Positions 8,512 to 16,948 of a stretch of DNA of 64,000 nucleotides are shown in pieces. Origin of the DNA: Deltaproteobacteria bacterium (lineage in GTDB: Bacteria > Desulfobacterota > Desulfomonilia > Desulfomonilales > Desulfomonilaceae); assembly GCA_016875095.1 (NCBI GenBank), contig VGSG01000001.1, forward strand, positions 105,687-169,686. The letters are read 5' to 3'. The position numbers and the translations under genes were made by a program. The stretch's first letter is position 1; every line of letters begins with the position of its first letter. Below the pieces are notes generated by a model. That model worked only from the letters and a program-made list of their open reading frames with translations, was not told the origin of the DNA and made no database searches.

Positions 8512-9515
8512 TGAACGCAGCTTACCATTTGAAAGACGTAGTTTTTGCTTACAACCGGGAGCCCGCTCTTCGGGTGGAGAGCTTGGTGATCGGTCCCGGC
8601 GAGTTGGTGGCGCTTTACGGCCCCAATGGCTCGGGCAAGACCACGCTGTTACACATGCTAGCCTTTGTTCTGACACCACAAGCGGGAGAAATACTATTTT
8701 TCCGGGAACAGGTGGACAAGAGCAATCTGTTGGCCATGAGGCGACGGATAGGGCTCCTGCCGCAAAATCCATACCTTTTTCACTCATCGGTGATTGCCAA
8801 CGTTACCTGGGCATTGCGGATAAGAGGCGTGGACAGGTCCACGCGTCGTAAACGCGCATTGCAGGCCCTTGAATGGGTGGGGCTCCCGGGCTTTGAACAT
8901 CGCCATGCTCGCGGCCTGTCCGGAGGAGAAACCCAGCGCGTGGCGCTTGCCCGGGCCTTGGCCCTGGAACCTGACATTTTGCTCCTCGATGAACCTGCCA
9001 GTCACATGGATAGGTCCAGCATAAGGCTGGTGGAAGAAATCGTGATGCAGTGGAACAGGGCGCTGGGTAAGACTGTTGTTTTTAGCTCTCATGCACGGAT
9101 TCAGGAGCATGCTTTGACGCCCCACAGGACTTTGTGCCTGTTGTACGGCAGGATCGTAGGACAAGGCTCCGAGAATATCTTCCCGGGCAGAATAAGCGAC
9201 AGCGGCATGTCATTCGAAACGGAGCACATTGCTTTTCGGCTCTCTCGGCCGGTGACCAGTGGGGATTACCTCACTGTGGAACCTTCTCGCATAATGATAT
9301 CAATCGACATCCCTATGCCCAGTGATATGGTGAATGCATGGCGGGGCCGAATCGTGGCCATGTCCGAGGCGGGTGAAGGGATACGGCTGGACGTCGAGGC
9401 GGGAGAGCGTTTTAGTGTGCTGCTCACGCGGGAAGCATATGATCGCGACCGTGCGTTTCTGGGCCAGACCGTTTGGTTGCGAGTTCCAGACGATGCCATC
9501 GAGGTGCTCTCCTGA
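8511..9515 (+). CDS. tupC: Tungstate ABC transporter, ATPase with C-terminal TOBE-like domain
   Basis: 334 residues. Walker A GPNGSGKT, Q-loop LPQNPYLF, signature LSGGETQRVALARAL, Walker B ILLLDEPASHMD and switch His (SSHARIQEHA) are intact. The region after about residue 225 (SFETEHIAFRLSRPV...) ends in a TOBE-like fold (MVNAWRGRIVAMSEAGEGI...LLTREAY), as in ModC/TupC proteins where it can bind oxyanion and regulate transport. The frame stays open upstream through tupB, but the coupled ATG at 8511 is the real start. It powers TupAB. Confidence 0.93.
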   Translation: MNAAYHLKDVVFAYNREPALRVESLVIGPGELVALYGPNGSGKTTLLHMLAFVLTPQAGEILFFREQVDKSNLLAMRRRIGLLPQNPYLFHSSVIANVTWALRIRGVDRSTRRKRALQALEWVGLPGFEHRHARGLSGGETQRVALARALALEPDILLLDEPASHMDRSSIRLVEEIVMQWNRALGKTVVFSSHARIQEHALTPHRTLCLLYGRIVGQGSENIFPGRISDSGMSFETEHIAFRLSRPVTSGDYLTVEPSRIMISIDIPMPSDMVNAWRGRIVAMSEAGEGIRLDVEAGERFSVLLTREAYDRDRAFLGQTVWLRVPDDAIEVLS

Positions 9516-9589
9516 ATAAGCGCAGCGGACCGCTGGAAAAGCTAAACCTTTTGTGAAGAGTAGCTCCGGAGCCCCTTCCCAGAAAATCT

Positions 9590-9662
9590 CCCTGTATCCC
9601 CCTTTAGAAAAGGGGGAAAGCGCTATATATCCCCCCTTTCCTAAACGCGGGCAGAGGGGATT
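9590..9662. repeat. CCCCCTTT-AAAGGGGG palindromic repeats (second cluster)
   Basis: Two degenerate copies of the repeat seen at 1770-1895, here in inverted orientation: TATCCCCCTTTAGAAAAGGG near 9595 and a decayed copy near 9629. They sit between tupC and tRNA-Leu(GAG). Confidence 0.65.
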
Positions 9663-9707
9663 GTCCCTCGGATAACTGAAGGGTTACCGTGGAACCGTTT
9701 TCCGGGG

Positions 9708-9736
9708 TTGACGCCCAAACAAGTTGTATATAGACT
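9708..9736 (+). promoter_or_regulatory. Probable promoter of tRNA-Leu(GAG)
   Basis: TTGACG (9708-9713) and TAGACT (9731-9736) are separated by 17 nt and end 8 nt before the mature tRNA 5' end. Confidence 0.5.
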
Positions 9737-9744
9737 ATAAAAAG

Positions 9745-9832
9745 GCCGAAGTGGTGGAATTTGGTAGACACACCATCTTGAGGGGGTGGCGGGCGAAAGC
9801 TCGTGCCGGTTCGAGTCCGGCCTTCGGCACCA
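9745..9832 (+). tRNA. tRNA-Leu (anticodon GAG)
   Basis: An 88-nt class II tRNA. The acceptor stem GCCGAAG pairs with CTTCGGC, followed by A and an encoded CCA. The anticodon stem CCATC/GGTGG encloses loop TTGAGGG, giving anticodon GAG (Leu, CUC/CUU). A long variable arm (GCGGGCGAAAGCTCGT) and T-arm loop GGTTCGAGTCC are present. Confidence 0.97.
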
Positions 9833-9843
9833 CGTTTTTCTTC

Positions 9844-9880
9844 ACGCAGCCCGGCCCCGGAGTCGGGCTGTCGTGTTTTT
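9844..9880 (+). terminator. Rho-independent terminator after tRNA-Leu(GAG)
   Basis: CAGCCCG (9847-9853) pairs with CGGGCTG (9864-9870); ACG/CGT extend the stem after a one-base bulge, and a run of five T follows at 9876-9880. Confidence 0.8.
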
Positions 9881-9944
9881 CACGCCGGCTCCGAAGCTGC
9901 TTAAATAAGGCGGCGGGAACTCGAACGCACGCACGGTGGCGATC

Positions 9945-10724
9945 ATGGGAAAGACCATAAGGCTGCTCAGTTGGAATGTGAACGGTATTCGCGCGGTGTA
10001 CAATAAGGGTTTCTTGGACTGGCTGCGAGCCGAATCGCCTGAAATCCTTTGTCTCCAGGAGACAAAGGCCCAGCCGGATCAACTCCCCGGTCCACTTGTC
10101 CAACCCGAAGGCTACCGAACCTACTGGCGGTCTGCGAACCGAAAGGGTTACAGTGGAGTTGCCGTGTTCACCCGGGAGCAGCCTGTCAACGTGGAAACGA
10201 GCATGGGAGAGGCTCGGTTCGATGAGGAAGGACGCTTCCTGAAGCTTGAATACAAGGATTTCACACTCTTTAACGTATACTTCCCTAATGGGAAGAAAGA
10301 CCAGGATCGCCTCGATTTCAAGATGGAGTTTTATGATGCGTTTCTGAAGTATTTGGAGAGGGAGCGGAAAAAGCAGAATCGCTTGATATTTTGCGGTGAT
10401 GTGAACACAGCGCACAACGAGATCGATCTGGCTCGACCCAAAGAGAATGAGAAGGTATCGGGCTTCCTCAGGATAGAAAGGGACTGGATCGAGGAAGTAG
10501 TTTCTCGAGGTTACGTGGACACGTTCCGACACGCGCATGGAGACGAAGCGCAATACTCTTGGTGGGACCTGAAGAGCCGAGCCCGTGAGCGGAACGTGGG
10601 CTGGAGAATCGACTACGTGTTTGTGACCAAGGAAATGCTATTGTCCGTGAAAAGCGCCTTTATCATGACCGATGTCATGGGCTCGGATCATTGCCCCGTA
10701 GGGATCGAATTTGAGACACAATAA
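9945..10724 (+). CDS. xth: Exodeoxyribonuclease III / AP endonuclease
   Basis: 259 residues of the EEP (exonuclease-endonuclease-phosphatase) fold: LLSWNVNGIRA (Asn), CLQETK (metal-binding Glu), YSGVAVF, FNVYFPNG (Tyr), FCGDVNTAHNEIDL (catalytic Asp and Asn), WRIDYVFVT and the terminal SDHCPVG (catalytic Asp-His). It incises abasic sites and removes 3' blocks in base excision repair. I use the ATG at 9945; a GTG at 9936 in frame would add three residues. The closest relatives by motif are of the Xth/ExoA group. Confidence 0.95.
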   Translation: MGKTIRLLSWNVNGIRAVYNKGFLDWLRAESPEILCLQETKAQPDQLPGPLVQPEGYRTYWRSANRKGYSGVAVFTREQPVNVETSMGEARFDEEGRFLKLEYKDFTLFNVYFPNGKKDQDRLDFKMEFYDAFLKYLERERKKQNRLIFCGDVNTAHNEIDLARPKENEKVSGFLRIERDWIEEVVSRGYVDTFRHAHGDEAQYSWWDLKSRARERNVGWRIDYVFVTKEMLLSVKSAFIMTDVMGSDHCPVGIEFETQ

Positions 10725-10827
10725 TGCGCGGACGCGACCACGAGCCAACAGTCCCAAACGCACGCCGTTTATTTCGAGAATCTGTTTCTTTCTCTTGATA
10801 CCCTGACGACGGCCGCGCGGCGACGAA

Positions 10828-11061
10828 TCAACTAATCCCCGGAACCTTAATGCCTCGTTCCGCCGGCCGTATCATGATTAGAGCGTGCTTATACACGAGG
10901 CTTACTTCTTCGTCGCTCTCAAGTATGATGCAGAAGCTATCAAAGCTGCGCACATAACCCTTGATCGTTTCGCCTGCCAACAGCAGCGCTTCCACCTCAA
11001 TTCTGGCTTTCCGGACCTGATTGAGGAACTGATCCTGAATATTAAAATGTGTTTTCGGCAT
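10828..11061 (-). CDS. hfq: Hfq-like RNA chaperone (divergent)
   Basis: A 77-residue Sm-like protein. The N-terminal IQDQFLNQVRKARIEV and SFDSFCIIL make up Sm1; VYKHALIMIRP is the Sm2 YKHA motif with the proximal-face Lys and His. Hfq hexamers pair sRNAs with mRNAs. It departs from classical Hfq in the strand-2 region: the usual IYLVNG is EALLLAGETIKG, so the conserved Asn of NG is Ala, and the distal-face aromatic is missing. I use the ATG at 11061, 9 nt from AGGGG; a GTG at 11070 is alternative. It sits directly downstream of miaA, the classical miaA-hfq order, which supports the assignment. Confidence 0.87.
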   Translation of the reverse strand: MPKTHFNIQDQFLNQVRKARIEVEALLLAGETIKGYVRSFDSFCIILESDEEVSLVYKHALIMIRPAERGIKVPGIS

Positions 11062-11155
11062 TTTCCGCACCCCTGTACACTAGACTGCACCTCTTTTTCG
11101 CCGACTCCGGAAGGATTCGGGAGCCGGGTCAGAGGGAAAAATCTCGGAACGACCG

Positions 11156-12082
11156 TCAACGTCCGAGAAAATGATGAACCATCAATTCAATCCCCTCCGG
11201 ATAGCGGGGATCACACCAGCAAGCCTCGGGTTCGGAACGAAACCACGTGAGTTGCCGCTTGGCATAGTGACGAGTATCTCGCTTCATGAGACGGATCGCC
11301 TCGTTACGGTCCATCTCGCCGGAAAGGATCATCCCGGCGTGGCGATAACCCAGAGACTGTAAGGGCTTAAGATCCCTAGAATACCCCCGACTGTAAAGGT
11401 TACTTACTTCCTCAATTAGCCCCTCTTTTATCATACTGTCAACTCGTTTATCAATCCGTTCGTACAAAACCTTCCTATCAATAGAAAGACAGATCAAGAG
11501 ATAAGCATACGGAGATCCCCGGAAACCGTGATTAGCCTGAAATTCCGATATCTTCTCGCCGGTTAGCGCCATCACTTCCAGCGCTCGCACGATGCGAGGA
11601 AGGTTCTCGCGGCTTATGCTCCGGGCAGCATCGGGATCTTTGGCAACGAGCCTTTCGTATAAGGTCCCCGGGCCTAACCGCTCTTCCTCCGCCTTCAGGC
11701 GAGCCCTTATATCGGCAGACGGCCCCGGAGCGTCTACAAGCCCGTGCAGCAAAGTCCTGATGTACAAACCCGTGCCGCCCACCACAAAAGGGGCCCTGTC
11801 CCTCGAAAGGATGTCGTCCACACATCGACGCGCCTCTCGGAGGTAATCGCCCGCGGAGAAGTCTTCATCTGGATCTCTGATATCGATCATGTGATGCGGT
11901 ACGCGAAAGCGCTCTTCGGGCGAAGGCTTGGCAGATCCGACGTCCATGTGTCGATATACTTGGATGGAGTCCCCGGAAACGATCTCTCCGTTGAACTTCT
12001 CCGCCAGGCGCAGGCCAAGCGCCGTTTTTCCGGACGCAGTCGGCCCGGCGACCACCACTATTCTTGGTTTATCGCCACTCAT
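11156..12082 (-). CDS. miaA: tRNA dimethylallyltransferase
   Basis: 308 residues with the P-loop GPTASGKT, the substrate loop GDSIQVYRHMDVGSAKPS, HHMIDIRDPDEDFSAGDY and FVVGGTGLYI. It transfers dimethylallyl to A37 of tRNAs that read UNN codons (i6A37). KRDTRHYAKRQLTWFR near the C-terminus contacts tRNA. hfq follows after 94 nt on the same strand. I see no strong SD sequence before the ATG at 12082. Confidence 0.96.
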   Translation of the reverse strand: MSGDKPRIVVVAGPTASGKTALGLRLAEKFNGEIVSGDSIQVYRHMDVGSAKPSPEERFRVPHHMIDIRDPDEDFSAGDYLREARRCVDDILSRDRAPFVVGGTGLYIRTLLHGLVDAPGPSADIRARLKAEEERLGPGTLYERLVAKDPDAARSISRENLPRIVRALEVMALTGEKISEFQANHGFRGSPYAYLLICLSIDRKVLYERIDKRVDSMIKEGLIEEVSNLYSRGYSRDLKPLQSLGYRHAGMILSGEMDRNEAIRLMKRDTRHYAKRQLTWFRSEPEACWCDPRYPEGIELMVHHFLGR

Positions 12083-12476
12083 GAATCACACAAATGTCTC
12101 GCACAATTACCGGGCGATGGCCCTGTGCAGTCCGATGCCAGAGGTCCTACTCCGCATAGGACCATACTATGGTGATCGATCCCGGCTGACAAGCGGGCTG
12201 AAGATCGAGTGGCCGGTTACCGTGCCCAGCCTGATCCAGCGGGCCGACGCGGCTCGAACCGCATTGCCCGCGCGAAGGACGCGGTGTCACCACTTGCCAC
12301 GAAGCTGGGTCCCTGCTTCCTCAGGAAAGACGGATTAGGGTCCACCCGGATCGGAGAAAAAGTTTGGCAATGGAGTATAACAAGGCGCAAACTTGCGGAG
12401 CGCAGCGGAGCGGTTTGCCAAAAGAATGAAGTCTTTTGGGAAGGGTTTCCCCGGAACTTCTTCCCTGAAGAGCAAT
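12083..12476. other. 394-bp intergenic region between miaA and the alpha/beta hydrolase
   Basis: No credible gene is seen. It contains a GGTCCTA/TAGGACC hairpin at 12143-12163, an adjoining perfect palindrome ACCATA-C-TATGGT at 12161-12173 that could be an operator upstream of miaA, and a repeat-like pyrimidine/purine stretch (12418-12475) resembling the degenerate repeat at 63535-63660. Confidence 0.4.
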
Positions 12477-13358
12477 TCACCACGAACCGTGGAGGCCGAG
12501 TATTTTGAGGGTCCAGTCTTTGAGGATCTTGACGCAGCGCTCATCGAGACGGAGTCGATGTTCGCCGTGCGGGACGATGCGGAGTTCCGCCACCCCCGCC
12601 GGCGCGTGCTCTTTAAGTTCGGGTGCGTGGTCCACGGGAACCAGATCATCTGCATCGCCGTGAACGATCAGCGCGTATTGCCCCTGGAACTGAGCGATCC
12701 AGCGCCGGGGCTCGATTTGCGCAAATCCGTCCATCCATTTGCCGATGTCCGCAGGAAAGCCGGGGTCACGGATGATGCCCCTTTCTTGAAAGTCCTCAAT
12801 GATCTCGACCGGCTCCTTCTCGAATATGTCGAAGGTGGCCGGAGTTCCGACCACAGCGAGTCCATAGATGCGGGATGTGTCGGCGGCCACGTTGATCGCG
12901 GCCGCCCCACCTCCGCTGAATCCGATAACGATCAAGCGGGAGGGATCCACGTGCGGCATGTCCAGCGTGTGGCGCACCACAGCATCCAGATCTCGGGTCC
13001 ATCCCATCATGTCAAAGTTGCCGCCCGAATCCCCGCACCCTCTGAAGTTGAAAATGATTGCCGCCATGCCGAGCGAGGTAAATTCGGTCGCGAGACCCTC
13101 GTACCCGGGGTCGTTCACGGGCCTGGCCGCGCCGCTGCCCGGAATTCCGTGGCATATGATGAGCGTGGGGTAAAGGCGAGCAGGGTGGGCTACGGGAAAA
13201 TGCGCGGATCCCCGGATCGGAATGTGGTCAACGGTGATCTCAAACGGCCTCACTGCGCGTTGTTCGGGCGGGTCGATCGCCGTTGAGCCGACGGTCCTTT
13301 CCATGCGCAGCGCGTCGAGCAGCTTCTCAAACCAAATGCGTATAAGGTTCCACTCCAT
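12477..13358 (-). CDS. Alpha/beta hydrolase (dienelactone hydrolase/acylaminoacyl peptidase-like)
   Basis: 293 residues of the alpha/beta hydrolase fold: oxyanion loop CHGIPGS, AAIIFNFRGCGDS, nucleophile elbow IGFSGGG (Ser), acid in VHGDADDLVP (Asp), and His in VPHGEHRL. The catalytic triad is therefore complete. No signal peptide, so it is cytoplasmic. Substrate unknown; an esterase or serine peptidase-like role is possible. The upstream zinc-ribbon gene ends 3 nt before its start, so both are probably in one transcript. No clear SD precedes the ATG. Confidence 0.87.
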   Translation of the reverse strand: MEWNLIRIWFEKLLDALRMERTVGSTAIDPPEQRAVRPFEITVDHIPIRGSAHFPVAHPARLYPTLIICHGIPGSGAARPVNDPGYEGLATEFTSLGMAAIIFNFRGCGDSGGNFDMMGWTRDLDAVVRHTLDMPHVDPSRLIVIGFSGGGAAAINVAADTSRIYGLAVVGTPATFDIFEKEPVEIIEDFQERGIIRDPGFPADIGKWMDGFAQIEPRRWIAQFQGQYALIVHGDADDLVPVDHAPELKEHAPAGVAELRIVPHGEHRLRLDERCVKILKDWTLKILGLHGSW

Positions 13359-13361
13359 GTA

Positions 13362-14330
13362 TCAGCAGGAGGGGAAGGATCTGCCGCAATTATAACAGCA
13401 GAGCGCCTTTTCCCTGGCCAGAAGCAACATAAAAACGGCAATGGCCATAAAGATGCAACCGAGCAATAATGACATCCCCGTGAAGTATATGACGAAGAGA
13501 CGCGTGGCCGAGTACGCTTTGAAGAGGGTGACCCCCCACGCTCCCGCAAACCCCATCATCAACATCAGAACGGACAGGGCGAGAGCGAGAAGGCTACCGC
13601 TTCGATCATACACACGACGGAGTTCCGGGTAGAGCCTCTCCTTACAGTTATCGCATACCGCAACCTCTTCCCCCCGCTCGTGGCCCGATCCCGCCGAATA
13701 TTGGAGCGGTATGCCCGGAATCACTTCCTCCCGGTCGAACTCCGATCCGGGCTGTGCCGCAGGGAACTCGGGCGCGTCCCCAATGCCTTCCACCTGGTGG
13801 ACCCTAGCAGGTCGGGTCTCTTGCCCGTCTGTCGGTTTCTCACGCAGCGGAATCTCAGGGGACCGGCCAAATGCCGAAACGATCTCTGAGTCATCCACCC
13901 CAACAAGTCCGCGGCCGGCCGTAATCGCGCCGTGATGAGATTCCCCGTGTTGTCGTCTCCCATCGGTGACAGCGTATTGAAATGGCGGAAGATCCTCCAT
14001 GAAGTCTTTTATCGAAAGGCCGCATCGCGGACATTGATCGAACGGGCCTGAATCAGTGTAGGCGCACGATGGGCACACGAATTCCGTGGGTTCAGCCGAA
14101 TCGGCCTCGATCTGCGCCCTGGCCGCTTGGGATGCTTGGCGCGCCGACCATTCCTCTTGCTCTAGGATCTCTCGCTCGATCAGCAGCGTGTAGAACCTGT
14201 CCAGACCGGCGGAAGTAAGGTTGTATTTGGCCATGAGGTCCGCATCACTCGCGCCGCCGCGGAAGTCTTCGAGGAAATCCCTTACCCGAATGGTTCGTTT
14301 TTCCTGAGTGCTCTGCACCGTGTTCATCAT
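13362..14330 (-). CDS. Zinc-ribbon membrane protein with HTH-like N-terminus, unknown function
   Basis: 322 residues. Residues about 12-60 (RTIRVRDFLEDFRGG...LMAKYNLTSAGLDRFY) look like a short helix-turn-helix unit also seen as an N-terminal module in other deltaproteobacterial proteins. A zinc ribbon (CPSCAYTDSGPFDQCPRC) follows, then a long low-complexity acidic/Pro linker, a second CDNC pair, two transmembrane helices (LLALALSVLMLMMGFAGAWG and VIYFTGMSLLLGCIFMAIAV), and a C-terminal CCYNCGRSFPSC. The ATG at 14330 is chosen because GAGGTG lies just upstream; a GTG at 14354 would add eight residues. I do not know its function. A membrane-tethered metal- or redox-responsive protein is one guess. 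Confidence 0.72.
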   Translation of the reverse strand: MMNTVQSTQEKRTIRVRDFLEDFRGGASDADLMAKYNLTSAGLDRFYTLLIEREILEQEEWSARQASQAARAQIEADSAEPTEFVCPSCAYTDSGPFDQCPRCGLSIKDFMEDLPPFQYAVTDGRRQHGESHHGAITAGRGLVGVDDSEIVSAFGRSPEIPLREKPTDGQETRPARVHQVEGIGDAPEFPAAQPGSEFDREEVIPGIPLQYSAGSGHERGEEVAVCDNCKERLYPELRRVYDRSGSLLALALSVLMLMMGFAGAWGVTLFKAYSATRLFVIYFTGMSLLLGCIFMAIAVFMLLLAREKALCCYNCGRSFPSC

Positions 14331-14493
14331 GGTCACCTCATACGAGCGCTGCACTCCCTTGTATCAGAAAGAACTGAAAAAATCCAGTTAAATATATAGT
14401 TACACAATTTTTCGAGAAACGACATGAAGAACGGAGTCTTCCCGGAAACTACTCCAAGAATACCTGGCTACGAGGCTTTTCCGAGGCGTTTTT

Positions 14494-15156
14494 CTACGGT
14501 CGTGCGCCTTTGTGGCGATGGATCCGGCCGGTGACCATGTAGATAACGTCTTCGGCGATGTTGGTGGCGTGGTCCGCAATGCGTTCCAGGTGGCGGGAAA
14601 CAATGAGAAGGTGCACCAGCGGCTCAAGATTCTCAGGATCGCGTCGTGCTTTGTCCAGGAACTGTTCTTGCATCATGCTCTTCATCATGTCCACGTCGTC
14701 GTCTTCCGCGCAGATGTCGTAAGCCAAGTCCGCGTTCATGTTGACCAGCGAGTCGAGGCTCTTCTGGAGCATTTCCTGGACCTTCTCGCACATGGTAAAG
14801 AAATCGAAAGGCATCTGAACGGCGGAAGCCTCTCCGAGCAGCTTGGCCCGCTCCGCCACATTGACGGCAAGGTCGCCGATGCGCTCCAGATCGTTGTTCA
14901 TCTTGACGATCGCGATGATGTACCGGAGCTGATCGGCCACCGGTTGATGAAGCGCGAGGATTTTCAGTCCTTCTTCTTCGATGTCCACCTCTTGACGATC
15001 GATTTCGATGTCACCTTCAATGACCTGATCCGCGAGTCCCATGTCCCGGCATTCGATTGCCTTGACCGCCATGCGCAGGCGTTCCTCAACCAAGGCCCCC
15101 AAGCTGATGATACCGGACGTTAGGCCGTCGATATCTCTCTGCAGTCTCATACGCAT
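14494..15156 (-). CDS. phoU: PhoU phosphate-signalling regulator
   Basis: About 220 residues forming two PhoU three-helix repeats: ALVEERLRMAVKAIECRD ... NNDLERIGDLAVNVAERA and KSLDSLVNMNADLAYDIC ... SRHLERIADHATNIAEDV. The paired E-R-I-x-D-x-A-x-N-I/V motifs are the metal-binding signatures. PhoU links the Pst transporter state to PhoR and restrains phosphate uptake. The frame runs up to 15213, but that would overlap phoR; homology begins near the tandem ATGs at 15156/15150, leaving about 20 nt after the phoR stop. Third gene of phoB-phoR-phoU. Confidence 0.93.
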   Translation of the reverse strand: MRMRLQRDIDGLTSGIISLGALVEERLRMAVKAIECRDMGLADQVIEGDIEIDRQEVDIEEEGLKILALHQPVADQLRYIIAIVKMNNDLERIGDLAVNVAERAKLLGEASAVQMPFDFFTMCEKVQEMLQKSLDSLVNMNADLAYDICAEDDDVDMMKSMMQEQFLDKARRDPENLEPLVHLLIVSRHLERIADHATNIAEDVIYMVTGRIHRHKGARP

Positions 15157-15175
15157 ACGAGCCAACTCTCTCTCT

Positions 15176-16948
15176 TCAGGCCGGCAAATGGATGATGAAC
15201 GCGCTCCCTTCACCGTGGGAACTCTGCACGCTCACCCTGCCGCCGTGGGCGTTTGCGATGTGCTTGACAATGGCGAGCCCCAGGCCGGCGCCTCCTTCTT
15301 TGCTGCTCCTCGATTTGTCTACTCGATAGAAGCGCTCGAAAATGCGATCCAGATGCTCCCGTGCGATGCCGCAGCCATGATCGATGACCCGTATCAGGAC
15401 ATCTCCGCCGATCAATTCCGCTTCCAGGATGACGGTTTCTCCAGGGTCCGAGAACTTGATAGCGTTGTCAACCAAGTTCGCTGCGGCTTGTTCCAGGAGG
15501 GTGGAATTGATCGTGGCCTTTAGATGTTCCGGACAGGCGAGCGAGAGCGTGATCTCCTTCTCGGAGGCTTTCCCGCCGCACGTCTTAATCGCCGCGATGA
15601 GCGCATCTTTGACAGAGGCTTCCTTAAGCGCGATCCCTCCCTTTTCCCGCTCCTGTTCGATCCGGGAAAGACTCAGCAAGTCCTCAATGATCATGCTGAG
15701 GCGGTTGGTGTGCTTGATCATAATGTCGAGGAAGCGCTCCGCATTCTCCGGATCGTGAATGGCGCCTTCTTTAAGCGTTTCCAAGAAACCCTGGATTGAG
15801 GTGATGGGCGTTCGCAGTTCGTGAGAGACATTGGCCACAAAATCACGTCGCATTTTCTCAAGATTCTTCATTCGCGTGATATCGTTGAGCACAACGAGGA
15901 CACCGATTCTGTCGCCTCCTGAATCGTTCAAGGGCGTCCCGTGCGCCTGAAGATGCCGATCTGGAGCGCCGAGAACTACGATTTCAGCCTCCACCTGTTC
16001 AGCCGCGGCCAGGGCCTTGTTAACGAACCGTTTGAGTTCGGTGGTCCGAATGGCCTCCCCGACCGGGCGTCCCCGCGCCAGCTCCCCTTTTATCCCGAAG
16101 AGCTCTTCCGCAGCCCTGTTTATTCGGATAATCCGCGCTTCGTTGTCGAGCGCCAGGACGGCCTCAACCATATCCGACAGCACAGCCTCCAGTTCATTTC
16201 GTTGATTGGCGATGGTTTGCACGCGCTCATCCAATTGAGCGGCCATAATGTTCATGGCCTCCGCCAGGCCGTCGATTTCCTCGGACGCGTCAGTCCTCAG
16301 ACGGTATTTCAAATCCCCGCGAGCATACTTCTCCGCCCCGGTTTTCAGCTCCAGAAGCGGCTTATTGACCAGACGAGCCACATAGAAACCGAACCCCGCC
16401 CCGAGAATAACGATTACCACTGCGCCCAGACCCATAGCGAAAGCAACCGATCCGGAGCGCTCCATCACTTCCTCAACCCGTTTGCCCATACGGACCGCGG
16501 CGGTAACGGCGCCGCTCTGTTCCACCGGAACCGCCACGAAGAGCAAGTCCGAGTTCATAGTGAAACTGTGCCGCCGGACAATTCCCACCCGCGCGTGAAG
16601 GGCCTCTTTGATCTCGGGGCGCAGGGCAAAAGTTTCCAGACGTGTTGGATCGAAGTCAGAGTCACCCACCACTCGTCCGTTAGCCAGCGCCACAGTGACA
16701 CGCGTGGAAATGCTCGCGCCGATTTGTTTGCAGAGGGTATCGATTTCCTGGAAGGCTTGAGAGGTGAGCTTATCCGCAATGAGCAGACGGAAGAGGACAG
16801 CTTCCGCTTGCAGCGCGCGAGCGGAGTTGTCGAGAGTCATTTGTCTCGCCGCATCTGCGGCATACCAGCCTATGGCGCCCAGTGAAAGCGTGATGATAAG
16901 CAGATAGGAAGGATAGAGCTGCCACAGCAGCCTTCGCCGTCGCCGCAT
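15176..16948 (-). CDS. phoR: Phosphate-regulon sensor histidine kinase PhoR
   Basis: 590 residues. A first TM (about 10-30), a periplasmic loop of about 135 residues, a second TM (VVIVILGAGFGFYVARLV), HAMP, PAS (VLSDMVEAVLALDNEARIIR), HisKA with FVANVSHELRTPITSI (phospho-His in the H-box) and HATPase with N-box NLVDNAIKFS, G1 DHGCGI, FERFYRVDKSR and G2 GGAGLGLAIV. The large periplasmic loop and the PAS place it in the long PhoR subgroup. It phosphorylates PhoB when phosphate is scarce. Its ATG shares a base with the phoB stop (TGATG), so translation is coupled. Confidence 0.93.
   Translation of the reverse strand: MRRRRRLLWQLYPSYLLIITLSLGAIGWYAADAARQMTLDNSARALQAEAVLFRLLIADKLTSQAFQEIDTLCKQIGASISTRVTVALANGRVVGDSDFDPTRLETFALRPEIKEALHARVGIVRRHSFTMNSDLLFVAVPVEQSGAVTAAVRMGKRVEEVMERSGSVAFAMGLGAVVIVILGAGFGFYVARLVNKPLLELKTGAEKYARGDLKYRLRTDASEEIDGLAEAMNIMAAQLDERVQTIANQRNELEAVLSDMVEAVLALDNEARIIRINRAAEELFGIKGELARGRPVGEAIRTTELKRFVNKALAAAEQVEAEIVVLGAPDRHLQAHGTPLNDSGGDRIGVLVVLNDITRMKNLEKMRRDFVANVSHELRTPITSIQGFLETLKEGAIHDPENAERFLDIMIKHTNRLSMIIEDLLSLSRIEQEREKGGIALKEASVKDALIAAIKTCGGKASEKEITLSLACPEHLKATINSTLLEQAAANLVDNAIKFSDPGETVILEAELIGGDVLIRVIDHGCGIAREHLDRIFERFYRVDKSRSSKEGGAGLGLAIVKHIANAHGGRVSVQSSHGEGSAFIIHLPA

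Noticed and set aside
9735..10553. 272-codon minus-strand frame over tRNA-Leu(GAG) and xth
   Set aside because: It crosses a well-formed tRNA and opposes a clear exonuclease III gene.
12393..13286. 297-codon open frame on plus opposite the alpha/beta hydrolase
   Set aside because: The minus strand has a complete Ser-Asp-His hydrolase; the plus frame has no motif.
15941..16885. 314-codon plus-strand frame opposite phoR
   Set aside because: Shadow of the HAMP/PAS region of phoR.
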